Shown: one piece after another, positions 37,573-45,806 of the stretch
How positions within the stretch are numbered: the stretch's first letter is position 1
Layout: each line of letters opens with the position of its first letter
NCBI RefSeq assembly: GCF_030161635.1
Contig: NZ_BSUO01000001.1
Location: 2,957,199-3,021,198 of the forward strand
DNA from: Mobilicoccus caccae
Lineage (GTDB): Bacteria > Actinomycetota > Actinomycetes > Actinomycetales > Dermatophilaceae
DNA length: 64,000 nucleotides
Direction: 5' to 3'
Translations under genes and position numbers: made by a program
Notes under the pieces: generated by a model
What the model saw: only the letters and a program-made list of their open reading frames with translations
Told to the model about the DNA's origin: nothing
Databases searched by the model: none

Positions 37573-37635
37573 CTCATGAGCCTACGGAAGGCGCGCGAGG
37601 TAGGCGAACCGGCGGGGGGCACATGCCCAGGGACG

Positions 37636-38985
37636 TCAGCCCGCCTGCCCATGGCGGACCACCACGCCCGTGACCAGGGTGATCGTCGCCGCGACGAGAA
37701 CCAGGCCGACGCCGACGGGCACCTCCGGCACCCAGAGCCACAGGTAACGCAGGGGGACGTCGAGGAGCGGCGGGGCCGCGATCATCAGCGCGAGCGGGGT
37801 CAGGGCGAGGACGATCCCGCACACGCGCATCAGGCGGCCACGGGTGAGCAGGGCACACGCCACGACACCGACGAGACCGAGCCCGCCCAGGACTCCCCAG
37901 CGCAGTGTCGGCGGCGGGATCTCGGTGGGCACGTCGCCCCCGGCGACGTCGAGGAGCCGGTGGGCGGCGGCGTACAGGCGTTCCTCGTCCATCACCCCCG
38001 AGACCGGCAGGGTGACCGCTGCCACCCGGCCCTGCTCCGGCTCGAGGAACAGCGCGGTGAAGGAGCCCGGCACGGTTCCGGTGTGCCACACCACGGGACC
38101 GTCGGCAGCGGCGCTGACCCGCCACCCCAGGCCGGTCACCGCGCCGTCCGCCGGGCTCACGTCGGTCATCCGCCGCAGTCGCTCCGGATCGGCGAGCATC
38201 GCGCGCCCCACCTCGGCGAGTGACCGCGCCGACCCACCGAGGTAGCCGTAACCGGCGCCCGCGCCGTCACGGGGAGCCGGTTGCGCGACCGGGGACCACG
38301 GCGAGCGGTATCCGGGAGGGATGCTGCCGGGGTCCGTGACGAGGTGGGCCTGCGGAAAGGTCTCGTTCGCGAGGTCGCCCAGCGACCGGCCGGTCGCGCG
38401 TTCCAGCACCGCCGCGACGACGACGTAGCCCAGGCTGCTGTACCGGTAGGTCTGCCCCGGGTCGCCCTCGAGAGGGGTGTCCGCGGTCTCCGCGACCACC
38501 GACGCCGGGGTGCGCGCCGGGTCGTCGACGTCGAGTCGGTCTGCGCCGAAAGGGAGTCCACCGGTGTGGGCGAGCAGGTGGCGGAGCGTGACGTGGGCGC
38601 GGCGCTGATCCTCTCCCGCGAACTCCGGCAGCACCTGCACGACGGGGGCGTCGAGATCGAGGGTTCCCTGGTCGGCGAGGCGCACGGCGACGGTGGCGGC
38701 GATCGGCTTCGAGACCGACCCGACCAGCACGGGTGAGTCGGGTCCGAACGGGCTTCCGTGGCCATCCACGCCGGTGGCGCCCTCGCGGACGGTGCCGTCC
38801 TTCTCGACGACGACCCAGGCGGCACCGGGCGCACCCACCTCACGCACCGCCTCCCGCATGACGGCGTCGACGTCGCCGTCGCTCGCCGCGGTCTCGACGG
38901 CGCGGGACGGGCCGGGGCAGAGAAGCACCCCGGTGACCAGCACGATCAACCCCAGCAGGGCGTGTGCGCGTAACCATATAGCCAT
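37636..38985 (-). CDS. Membrane-anchored serine hydrolase (beta-lactamase/class C PBP fold)
   Basis: 449 residues. Signal-anchor helix 8-28, then a class C beta-lactamase-type domain with the catalytic S90-V-S-K93 (VGSVSKPIAATVA), the YSS tyrosine motif (YRYSSLGYVVVAAVLE) and HTG (VVWHTGTVPGSFTAL). After the hydrolase domain three more hydrophobic helices (355-445) anchor it, as in the Fmt/AmpH-like D-alanyl-peptidase or esterase group. Faces the TetR regulator head to head with only 35 bp between them and two operators overlapping the promoter and its start, so expression is almost certainly under that repressor. Confidence 0.9.
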   Translation of the reverse strand: MAIWLRAHALLGLIVLVTGVLLCPGPSRAVETAASDGDVDAVMREAVREVGAPGAAWVVVEKDGTVREGATGVDGHGSPFGPDSPVLVGSVSKPIAATVAVRLADQGTLDLDAPVVQVLPEFAGEDQRRAHVTLRHLLAHTGGLPFGADRLDVDDPARTPASVVAETADTPLEGDPGQTYRYSSLGYVVVAAVLERATGRSLGDLANETFPQAHLVTDPGSIPPGYRSPWSPVAQPAPRDGAGAGYGYLGGSARSLAEVGRAMLADPERLRRMTDVSPADGAVTGLGWRVSAAADGPVVWHTGTVPGSFTALFLEPEQGRVAAVTLPVSGVMDEERLYAAAHRLLDVAGGDVPTEIPPPTLRWGVLGGLGLVGVVACALLTRGRLMRVCGIVLALTPLALMIAAPPLLDVPLRYLWLWVPEVPVGVGLVLVAATITLVTGVVVRHGQAG

Positions 38986-38990
38986 ATGGT
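38973..38990. promoter_or_regulatory. TetR-type operator 1
   Basis: ACCATAT-AGCC-ATATGGT, perfect 7-bp arms. It overlaps the start codon of the serine hydrolase, so binding would block its transcription or, with a leaderless start, its first bases. Confidence 0.75.
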
Positions 38991-38996
38991 CAAGTT

Positions 38997-39014
38997 ACCG
39001 TATGACTATATGGT
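38997..39014. promoter_or_regulatory. TetR-type operator 2
   Basis: ACCGTAT-GACT-ATATGGT, the same motif with one mismatch in the left arm, centred 24 bp from operator 1 and ending 6 bp before the TetR gene. The two sites lie on the same face of the DNA, roughly two turns apart. Confidence 0.72.
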
Positions 39015-39020
39015 TGACCT

Positions 39021-39629
39021 ATGCCACGCCTCGTCGACTCGGAAGCCCGCCGCCGCGATCTGGCCGAATGCGCTTTGGCCATCGCCGAATCCGACGGCCT
39101 GGAGGCCGTCACCGTCGCCCACGTGGCGAGACGGGCAGGGGTATCCGTCGGCCACGTCCAGCACTGGTACCCCGCCAAGGAGAACCTGCTCATCGCGACG
39201 TACTCCGCGGCCCTGGCGCGGTCGACCGATCGGATCGACGACCTCGTCACGACCGGTGAGTCCCGCGGCGCGACGATCCGCGACATGCTCGGCGCCGCCC
39301 TGGCCGAGCTGCTGCCGACCGACGAGACCCGCCGTGGGGAGGCGCGTGTCCGCGCACAGTTTCACAGCCGGTCCGTCACCGACGCCCGCTTCGCCGACAC
39401 CGAACGCGCCGCGATGCGGCTGCTCGCCCGACGCATCGCGACCGCCCTGGCCAACGGGTACGAGTGCGGCGAGACGGCCGCGGGCGTCGATCCCGACCGG
39501 GCGGCCTCCGAACTCCTCGCGCTGGCCACAGGACTCGCGACGTTGTCCCTGACCGACGACCACCCGGCCGAAGAGCTCATCACCGCCCGACTCGCCGAGC
39601 TCCTCCCCCACCGCTGCCGACGACGCTGA
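39021..39629 (+). CDS. TetR-family repressor
   Basis: 202 residues. N-terminal HTH about 10-55 (LAECALAIAESDGLEAVTVA, HVARRAGVSVGHVQHWYPAK, ENLLIATYSAAL), which is the typical YPAK(E) form of the family; C-terminal all-helical ligand domain. Two operators sit immediately upstream, shared with the divergent serine hydrolase, so it very likely represses both itself and that gene. The ligand is not known. Confidence 0.93.
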   Translation: MPRLVDSEARRRDLAECALAIAESDGLEAVTVAHVARRAGVSVGHVQHWYPAKENLLIATYSAALARSTDRIDDLVTTGESRGATIRDMLGAALAELLPTDETRRGEARVRAQFHSRSVTDARFADTERAAMRLLARRIATALANGYECGETAAGVDPDRAASELLALATGLATLSLTDDHPAEELITARLAELLPHRCRRR

Positions 39630-39746
39630 CACGGTGCCGGATCGGCCGCGGGCCCCGTGAACACCGGACAGAATGAGGCGCAGCAGGGTGACGAGTGCGT
39701 GCGGCACGCCGAGGTCGCCGCCATTTCGCCTGATCCGAGGACTCCA

Positions 39747-41231
39747 GTGACGAACACGAACACCACCGACCAGGGCCCCGACATCGCCCGCCTCATCGAC
39801 GCCGTCCCGACCGGCCTGTTCATCGACGGCGCCTGGCGGAAGGCATCCGGCGGTGGAACCCTCGAGGTGCGCAATCCGGCCACCGGCGAGGTGCTCACGA
39901 GCGTCGCCGACGCCACCGAGCAGGACGGCCTCGCCGCACTTGCGGCCGCCGATGAGGCGCAGTCGCGGTGGGCGGCGACACCCCCGCGCGAGCGCTCGGA
40001 GATCCTGCGCCGCGCCTTCGACCTCCTCGTGGAGCGCACCGAGGACGTCGCCACCCTCATGACCCTCGAGATGGGCAAGCCGCTCGCGGAGTCCCGTGGC
40101 GAGGTGGCCTACGCCGCCGAGTTCTTCCGGTGGTTCGCCGAGGAGGCCGTACGCATCCACGGCTCGTACATGACGGCGCCCAACGGCGCCTCCCACCTGC
40201 TGACGATGAAGCAGCCGGTCGGCCCGTGCCTCATGGTCACTCCATGGAACTTCCCGCTCGCCATGGGCACCCGCAAGATCGGGCCGGCGCTGGCGGCCGG
40301 CTGCACCATGGTCGTCAAACCCGCCTCGGAGACGCCGCTGACGATGCTCGCGCTCGCCGCCCTGCTCGCGGAGGCCGGAGTGCCGGCGGGGGTCGTCAAC
40401 GTCATCACGACCAGCTCCTCGGGCGCGGTCATGGAGCCGCTCATCCGCGACCCGCGGGCACGCAAGCTCACGTTCACGGGCTCGACGGCCATCGGTCGCA
40501 AGCTCGTGGAGCAGTCGGCCGAGCAGTTGCTGCGGGTGTCGATGGAGCTCGGCGGCAACGCGCCGTTCATCGTGTTCGACGACGCCGACCTCGATGCCGC
40601 GGTCGACGGGGCGATGGCCGCGAAGATGCGCAACATCGGTGAGGCCTGCACCGCGGCCAACCGGTTCTTCGTCCACGAGTCCGTGGCGAGCGAGTTCGGC
40701 ACGAGGTTCGCCGAGCGCATGTGCGCGATGACGGTCGGGGACGGCCTGGCCGAGGGCGTCACCGTCGGACCGCTCATCACCGAGAAGGCGGTCGGCGAGG
40801 TCACCGCGTTGGTCGAGGGTGCGGTCGAGGCGGGCGCCACCAAGCTGTGCGGCGACGAGGCGGTGCCGGAGGTCGGCAACTTCCTCGCCCCGACGGTCCT
40901 GGTCGACGTTCCGGGACAGGCCGACATCGCGCGGCAGGAGATCTTCGGGCCCGTGGCCGCACTGCAGACCTTCACCGACGAGGACGACGCGATCGCCCGC
41001 GCCAACGACACCGAGTACGGCCTCGCGTCGTACTTCTACACCCGTGACCACGCCCGGGCGATGCGGGTCGCCGAGAAGCTGCAGTACGGCATGGTCGGGG
41101 TCAACGCCGGCGTCATCTCCAACCCGGCGGCGCCGTTCGGGGGCGTCAAGGCCTCCGGGTTCGGTCGCGAGGGTGGCTTCGAGGGCATCGAGGAGTACCT
41201 GGAGACCAAGTACGTCGCGATGCCGCGCTGA
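39747..41231 (+). CDS. gabD: Succinate-semialdehyde dehydrogenase, NAD(P)+
   Basis: 494 residues from GTG 39747, with GAGG 8 nt upstream; the frame further upstream has no coding character. Aldehyde dehydrogenase with general base E267 (SMELGGNAPFIVFDDADLD) and nucleophile C301 (NIGEACTAANRFFVH). Other family marks: MVTPWNFPLAMGTRKIGPAL, KPASETPLTMLALAALL, LTFTGSTAIGRKLVEQ, QEIFGPVAALQTF and the C-terminal FGGVKASGFGREGG, which is typical of GabD. Converts succinate semialdehyde to succinate, the last step of GABA degradation. The neighbouring ureohydrolase would feed GABA into it. Confidence 0.93.
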   Translation: MTNTNTTDQGPDIARLIDAVPTGLFIDGAWRKASGGGTLEVRNPATGEVLTSVADATEQDGLAALAAADEAQSRWAATPPRERSEILRRAFDLLVERTEDVATLMTLEMGKPLAESRGEVAYAAEFFRWFAEEAVRIHGSYMTAPNGASHLLTMKQPVGPCLMVTPWNFPLAMGTRKIGPALAAGCTMVVKPASETPLTMLALAALLAEAGVPAGVVNVITTSSSGAVMEPLIRDPRARKLTFTGSTAIGRKLVEQSAEQLLRVSMELGGNAPFIVFDDADLDAAVDGAMAAKMRNIGEACTAANRFFVHESVASEFGTRFAERMCAMTVGDGLAEGVTVGPLITEKAVGEVTALVEGAVEAGATKLCGDEAVPEVGNFLAPTVLVDVPGQADIARQEIFGPVAALQTFTDEDDAIARANDTEYGLASYFYTRDHARAMRVAEKLQYGMVGVNAGVISNPAAPFGGVKASGFGREGGFEGIEEYLETKYVAMPR

Positions 41232-41267
41232 GGACGGGGGACCTGCGCGTCGGCGCGTCGGCGCTGA

Positions 41268-42299
41268 TCAGCGCCGGTCGCCGGGGTCTCCGTAGACGGT
41301 GCCAGACGCGCCGTAGGCGGGTCCGCCCGGGGCTGCGCCGGTGCCGAGGGCCAGCAGCGACATGAACTCGTAGACGACGTGCGCCGCGGCCAGGCCGGTC
41401 AGTTCGGCGTGGTCGTAGGCGGGGGCGACCTCCACGACGTCGGCGCCCACGAGGTGGCATCCGCGCAGGCCACGCAGGATCTCGTAGAGCTCGCGGCTCG
41501 TCATGCCGCCGGGTTCGGGGGTGCCGGTGCCGGGCGCGTGCGCGGGATCGAGCACGTCGATGTCGAGGGAGACGTACAGCGGACGATCTCCGACCCGCTC
41601 GCGCAGCAGCCGGGTGACCGCGTCGACGCCGAGGCGCATGACGTCGTTGCTGGTGACGATCCCGAAGCCGAAGCGGGCGTCGTCCTCGAGGTCCTGCGTG
41701 CCGTACAGCGGGCCGCGGGTGCCCACGTGACACAGGGCGTCGGTGTCGATCAGGCCCTCCTCGAACGCGCGCCGGAACGGGGTGCCATGGGTGTACTCGG
41801 CCCCGAAGTAGGTGTCCCAGGTGTCGAGGTGCGCGTCGAAGTGCAGCAGCGCGACGGGCCCGTACTTCTCGGCGTGGGCGCGCAACAGCGGCAGCGCGAG
41901 GGTGTGGTCGCCGCCGATCGTGATGAGCGAGGTACCGCCGGCGAGGAACTCGCTCGCGGTCCGCTGCGCCGTGGCGATGGCCTCGCCGATGTCGAAGGGG
42001 TTGAGCGCCACGTCGCCCGCGTCGGCGATCTGCACGCTCGCGAACGGCGATGTCGACTGCGCCGGATTGAAGGGACGCAGGAGTCGGGAGCTCTCGCGCA
42101 CGTGCGTCGCGCCGAACCGCGCGCCGGGGCGGTAGGAGACCCCGGTGTCGAACGGCATCCCCAGGACGGCGACGTCGGCGTGGGATACATCCTCGATGCG
42201 CGGGAGGCGGGCGAAGGTGCCCAGACCCGCGTACCGGGGCGTGAGGGCGGCGTTCACCGGCCCGATCAATCCGTTCGACTCGACGCGAGGGTGGTCCAT
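41268..42299 (-). CDS. Ureohydrolase, agmatinase/guanidinobutyrase type
   Basis: 343 residues from ATG 42299 (AAGGAG upstream; the ATG at 42314 lies inside that site). Binuclear-manganese ureohydrolase: [69 protein letters not shown] hold the metal-binding His and Asp residues. It removes urea from a guanidino compound. Next to gabD and an SSS symporter, 4-guanidinobutyrate (giving GABA) is a more likely substrate than agmatine, but the sequence alone does not separate them. Divergent from the symporter. Confidence 0.88.
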   Translation of the reverse strand: MDHPRVESNGLIGPVNAALTPRYAGLGTFARLPRIEDVSHADVAVLGMPFDTGVSYRPGARFGATHVRESSRLLRPFNPAQSTSPFASVQIADAGDVALNPFDIGEAIATAQRTASEFLAGGTSLITIGGDHTLALPLLRAHAEKYGPVALLHFDAHLDTWDTYFGAEYTHGTPFRRAFEEGLIDTDALCHVGTRGPLYGTQDLEDDARFGFGIVTSNDVMRLGVDAVTRLLRERVGDRPLYVSLDIDVLDPAHAPGTGTPEPGGMTSRELYEILRGLRGCHLVGADVVEVAPAYDHAELTGLAAAHVVYEFMSLLALGTGAAPGGPAYGASGTVYGDPGDRR

Positions 42300-42486
42300 G
42301 ACGTGCTCCTTCACCAGGCTCTGGGGATGCGCGCGCGGCGGGCGCTCGGGGGTCCGGCCCGTGAGAGGAGGCGCCGCGGAGGGATCGAGATCGTCGTGCG
42401 GGGCCGATATCCCTCACACGGTCTGCGCTCAGGATAGCCCGGATGTTCACCTGTGGACACCTCGTGTTTCTCTGAGGTCGATCTCC

Positions 42487-42492
42487 TACATT
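42487..42492 (+). promoter_or_regulatory. -10 box TACATT upstream of the symporter
   Basis: TACATT would place the transcript start near 42499, giving a 57-nt leader that includes the hairpin at 42509. Confidence 0.4.
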
Positions 42493-42508
42493 GGCCGAAA
42501 TCGTGGCG

Positions 42509-42526
42509 GGGGGACGATGGTCCCCC
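42509..42526 (+). repeat. Leader hairpin before the symporter gene
   Basis: GGGGGAC-GATG-GTCCCCC, perfect 7-bp stem with a four-base loop, ending 15 bp before the ribosome site (GGAGG, 42542-42546). Confidence 0.6.
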
Positions 42527-42555
42527 GAGCCCCTGACCCGTGGAGGCACAACGCC

Positions 42556-44163
42556 GTGGACCTCAATCTCGCCATCGTCGTGTTCTACCTGGTGACGATG
42601 CTCGCGTTCGGCTTCTGGGGACGCTCGCGCACCAGAACCAGCTCGGACTACCTCGTCGCCGGTCGTCGGCTGGGCGGGTTCTTCTACACCGGCACCATGG
42701 CGGCGGTCGTCCTCGGTGGCGCGTCGACGGTCGGCGGTGTCGGACTCGGCTACCAGATGGGCCTGTCGGGGATGTGGCTCGTGGTCGCCATCGGCGTCGG
42801 AGTCCTGCTGCTGTCACTGCTGTTCGCGGGCCGGTTGCAGCGCCTGCGCATCCACACCGTCAGCGAGATGCTCGAACTGCGGTACGGGCACCGCGCCACC
42901 GACGCCTCGAGCATCGTCATGCTCGCCTACACGATCTTCCTCTCAGTCACCTCGAGCGGCGCCTACGCCACCGTCCTTCACGTCCTGCTCGGCTGGGAGC
43001 GTTGGGCGTGCATCCTCCTCGGCGGCGTGGTGGTGCTCGTCTACTCCGTCGTGGGCGGCATGTGGTCGATCACGCTGGCCGACCAGGTGCAGTTCTTCAT
43101 CAAGACGATCGGCATCTTCTTCCTCATGCTGCCGCTGATGCTCGTCGCGGCCGGCGGCTGGTCCGGCCTGGCCGAGCGCCTGGACGCCGGCTACTTCGAC
43201 CTCGTGGGCAACGCCGATCACGGCGCCGACACGCAGACGATCATCACGTGGTTCGTCATCTACATGTTCGGCATCCTCATCGGCCAGGACATCTGGCAGC
43301 GCGTGTTCACCGCCCGCACCCCGGGGGTCGCGAAGTGGGGCGGCACCGTCGCCGGCGTCTACGTCATCGCGTACGGCGCCGCGGGCGCGATCATCGGCAT
43401 GGCCGCGCGGGCGACGATGGGTGACGCGATCAGCGCCCGCGACGACGTCTACGCCGAGGTCGCCAACACGGTCCTGCCGGTGGGTGTCGGCGGGTTCGTC
43501 CTCGCCGCGGCCGTCGCGGCGATGATGTCGACGGCCTCCGGCGCGCTCATCGCAGCGGCCACGGTGGCCCGCAACGACGTCGTCCCCATGCTCACCGGCA
43601 GCGGCCGGGCGACCAGCGACGACGAGAGCGATCCGCACAGTGAGCAGCACGTTCGTGAGAACCGCAGCTGGGTCCTCGGCCTGGGCGCGCTCATCATCGC
43701 CATCTCGGCGTGGATGTCCTCCCTCGAGGGCGGGTCGAGCATCGTCGTCGCCTGGCTCACGGTGGCCTACGACATCCTCGTGGGCGGCCTGCTCGTGGCG
43801 ATCCTGGGTGGCCTGGTCTGGCGTCGTGGCAACGGACTGGGTGCCGGAGCCTCGATGATCGTCGGCACCGTCGTCACCCTCGCCACCATGGCGTTTCAGG
43901 CGCGGCAGCTCGGCTCGGTGCTCGACGGGATCCTCTCGAACGAACCCATCTACTACGGGCTGCTCTCCTCGCTCGTGGTCTACGTGGCCGTGTCGTTGCT
44001 GACCAAGCCCGTCGAGGTGGAGGTCCGCCAGGAATGGGAGCGTCGGGTCGCGGGTGCACGCCCCGACCTGCCGGGTCTGCGGAAGCACTTCCAGCACGAC
44101 CTGCCGGAGCAGCCGGATCAGGCGGATCAGGCGGTCTCAGACGAGGCTCGGCGCCGGTCCTGA
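42556..44163 (+). CDS. Sodium:solute symporter, SSS family
   Basis: 535 residues from GTG 42556, preceded by GGAGG at 9 nt; ATG 42517 would include the leader hairpin. About 13 membrane helices (LNLAIVVFYLVTMLAFGFWG; AAVVLGGASTVGGVGLGYQM; VVVLVYSVVGGMWSITLADQ; ILIGQDIWQRVFTARTPG; VGGFVLAAAVAAMMSTASGA). The motif GGMWSITLADQVQFF is an SSS hallmark. Probably imports a guanidino compound, polyamine or GABA with Na+, judging from the divergent ureohydrolase; substrate not proven. Hydrophilic C-terminal tail of 40 residues. Confidence 0.87.
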   Translation: MDLNLAIVVFYLVTMLAFGFWGRSRTRTSSDYLVAGRRLGGFFYTGTMAAVVLGGASTVGGVGLGYQMGLSGMWLVVAIGVGVLLLSLLFAGRLQRLRIHTVSEMLELRYGHRATDASSIVMLAYTIFLSVTSSGAYATVLHVLLGWERWACILLGGVVVLVYSVVGGMWSITLADQVQFFIKTIGIFFLMLPLMLVAAGGWSGLAERLDAGYFDLVGNADHGADTQTIITWFVIYMFGILIGQDIWQRVFTARTPGVAKWGGTVAGVYVIAYGAAGAIIGMAARATMGDAISARDDVYAEVANTVLPVGVGGFVLAAAVAAMMSTASGALIAAATVARNDVVPMLTGSGRATSDDESDPHSEQHVRENRSWVLGLGALIIAISAWMSSLEGGSSIVVAWLTVAYDILVGGLLVAILGGLVWRRGNGLGAGASMIVGTVVTLATMAFQARQLGSVLDGILSNEPIYYGLLSSLVVYVAVSLLTKPVEVEVRQEWERRVAGARPDLPGLRKHFQHDLPEQPDQADQAVSDEARRRS

Positions 44164-44195
44164 TCGGCGGGGTCTGCGCGCAGATCGGTCGCCGG

Positions 44196-44789
44196 TCACG
44201 CCAGGCGGACGCCGCCGGATCCGGCGTAGGGCAGCAGGACGAACAGCACCACCGACTCCCCCTCGGCGAGGTTGCGCCACGTGTGCGGTTCGCGGCCGGG
44301 AAAGGTGAGGGTGTCGCCCGTCTCGAGGACGTGGGTGTCCTCGTTCAGCCTGACCTCGATGCGGCCGTCCACCACGTGCCACACCTCGGTCTCGCAGTCG
44401 AGGGAGTACAACTCCTCCTCGCCGTGCGCGCCGGGCTGCATGACACCCCGCAGGAGCTGCACGGATCGTTCGTCGCGGCCCGTGACCAGCCGCTCCTCCA
44501 TCCCGACGCCGCCGAGGTCCACGGGCAGGGAGTCGGCGAGGCGGACCAGGGAGATCCGCGGCGAGGCGAACAGGGATCCGATCTCGATCTTGAGCACCTG
44601 GCAGAGGGTGACCAGGGAGGCCACGGACGGCGAGGTGAGGTCGCGCTCGACCCGGCTGAGGAATCCCTTTGTCATGCCGGAGAGTTGGGCCACCTGGTCG
44701 AGGGTGTAGCGGCGTTCCTGTCGTGCGCTGCGCAGACGCGCGCCGACCTGAACGACCTCTCTGGCACCCTGCACGGGAAGGGACTTCAC
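44196..44789 (-). CDS. XRE-family regulator with cupin domain
   Basis: 197 residues from GTG 44789 (GGGGGAAG just upstream); ATG 44840 would add 17 residues, and the choice is not certain. XRE HTH at residues 12-75 (GARLRSARQERRYTLDQVAQ, LSGMTKGFLSRVERDLTSPS), then a cupin_2 domain 110-185 (LYSLDCETEVWHVVDGRIEV, HVLETGDTLTFPGREPHTWR). This architecture (as in PuuR) regulates polyamine/GABA catabolic genes, consistent with the ureohydrolase, symporter and gabD next to it. Confidence 0.87.
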   Translation of the reverse strand: MKSLPVQGAREVVQVGARLRSARQERRYTLDQVAQLSGMTKGFLSRVERDLTSPSVASLVTLCQVLKIEIGSLFASPRISLVRLADSLPVDLGGVGMEERLVTGRDERSVQLLRGVMQPGAHGEEELYSLDCETEVWHVVDGRIEVRLNEDTHVLETGDTLTFPGREPHTWRNLAEGESVVLFVLLPYAGSGGVRLA

Positions 44790-44953
44790 GGCTTCCCCCG
44801 GTCTTTCGTCGATGAACTGCCTGGTCGGCGTGGCAAGCATAGGCTGCCACGGATCGCTGAGCGGGTCATCGGAGCGCCCCAGATGTTCGACCTCCGTCGG
44901 AGGACTCCTCGACCTCCGACCGGTGCGGCGCGGAGCTCGACGCTGCTTCACTG

Positions 44954-45688
44954 ATGAGTGTGGAGACGACGCAGGAGACGACCGTGGCGACGACGCCGAA
45001 GACCGCAGTGACCTGGACCTGCACGCTGGGCGGACGGTTCTACGAGCTCGACGTCACCCCTGGACTCTCGACGCGGACGGTGCTGCGGGTCGACGGGCAG
45101 CAGGTACATGACGAGAAGGTCTCCGGCGACCGCCGCACGATCACCCTCGATGCGGACCGTCGCGTGGAGGTGCGTCTGTCCTCGCTGGGCAAGGTGCGGC
45201 GGGCCACGGTGCACGACGGCCCGGTCGATCTGGACTTCGACGCTCCGGCCGGCAGCCGCGCGGCACGCACCCAGGAGTGGGGACGCACCCATCCGACGCT
45301 CTTCGCGTTGCGGCACGTGGTGATCAAGGGCGGTGTCATCGTCGTCGCGCTCCTCGGACTTGGCGCCCTCGTCAAGGCCGTCGTCGAGCCCGTCGTGCGA
45401 TGGATCGCCGAGCGGATGCCGGACATCCCCCTGCCCGACATCGACCTCCCCGACATCCCCTGGCCCTCCATCCCGCGGCCGGACATCACCCCGCCCGACT
45501 GGCTCGCAGCGTTCCTCACCTGGTTCGGCCAGTACGACCACATCGTCAAACCGCTGCTCATCGGCCTGGCCATCGCCCTGTTCGAGATCCGCCGGCAGCG
45601 ACGCCAGAGACGCCTACGGGACTCGGCCACCGCGGACAGTCCGGACGAACCACCCACGGCGGGCGACCGCGGAGCTCCCGCGCCCTGA
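44954..45688 (+). CDS. Membrane protein with Pro-Asp-Ile repeats
   Basis: 244 residues from ATG 44954. The first 105 residues are a soluble beta-rich part (AVTWTCTLGGRFYELDVTPG, RTVLRVDGQQVHDEKVSGDR). One helix at about 123-143 (VVIKGGVIVVALLGLGALVK), then a short repeat of the form P-D-I-x-x-P in residues ~155-180 (PDIPLPDIDLPDIPWPSIP), a second hydrophobic stretch (HIVKPLLIGLAIALFEI) and an Arg-rich tail. No known family for the whole. Divergent from the XRE-cupin gene. The repeat is rigid and would act as a spacer between the helices. Confidence 0.6.
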   Translation: MSVETTQETTVATTPKTAVTWTCTLGGRFYELDVTPGLSTRTVLRVDGQQVHDEKVSGDRRTITLDADRRVEVRLSSLGKVRRATVHDGPVDLDFDAPAGSRAARTQEWGRTHPTLFALRHVVIKGGVIVVALLGLGALVKAVVEPVVRWIAERMPDIPLPDIDLPDIPWPSIPRPDITPPDWLAAFLTWFGQYDHIVKPLLIGLAIALFEIRRQRRQRRLRDSATADSPDEPPTAGDRGAPAP

Positions 45689-45806
45689 TCGGCACCTGTC
45701 CCGACATGTCGACGTCACGGCCACGTCACCCGGTGTCCACATCGCGGGGATGAGGTGGACCAGACCTGGGCGGGCCCCAGACCCATTGCCGTAGAGGGAG
45801 ACCGAC

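Noticed and set aside
39006..41051. 681-codon minus-strand frame opposite gabD and the TetR gene
   Set aside because: Antisense of clear genes; Gly/Asp/Arg-rich composition without motifs.
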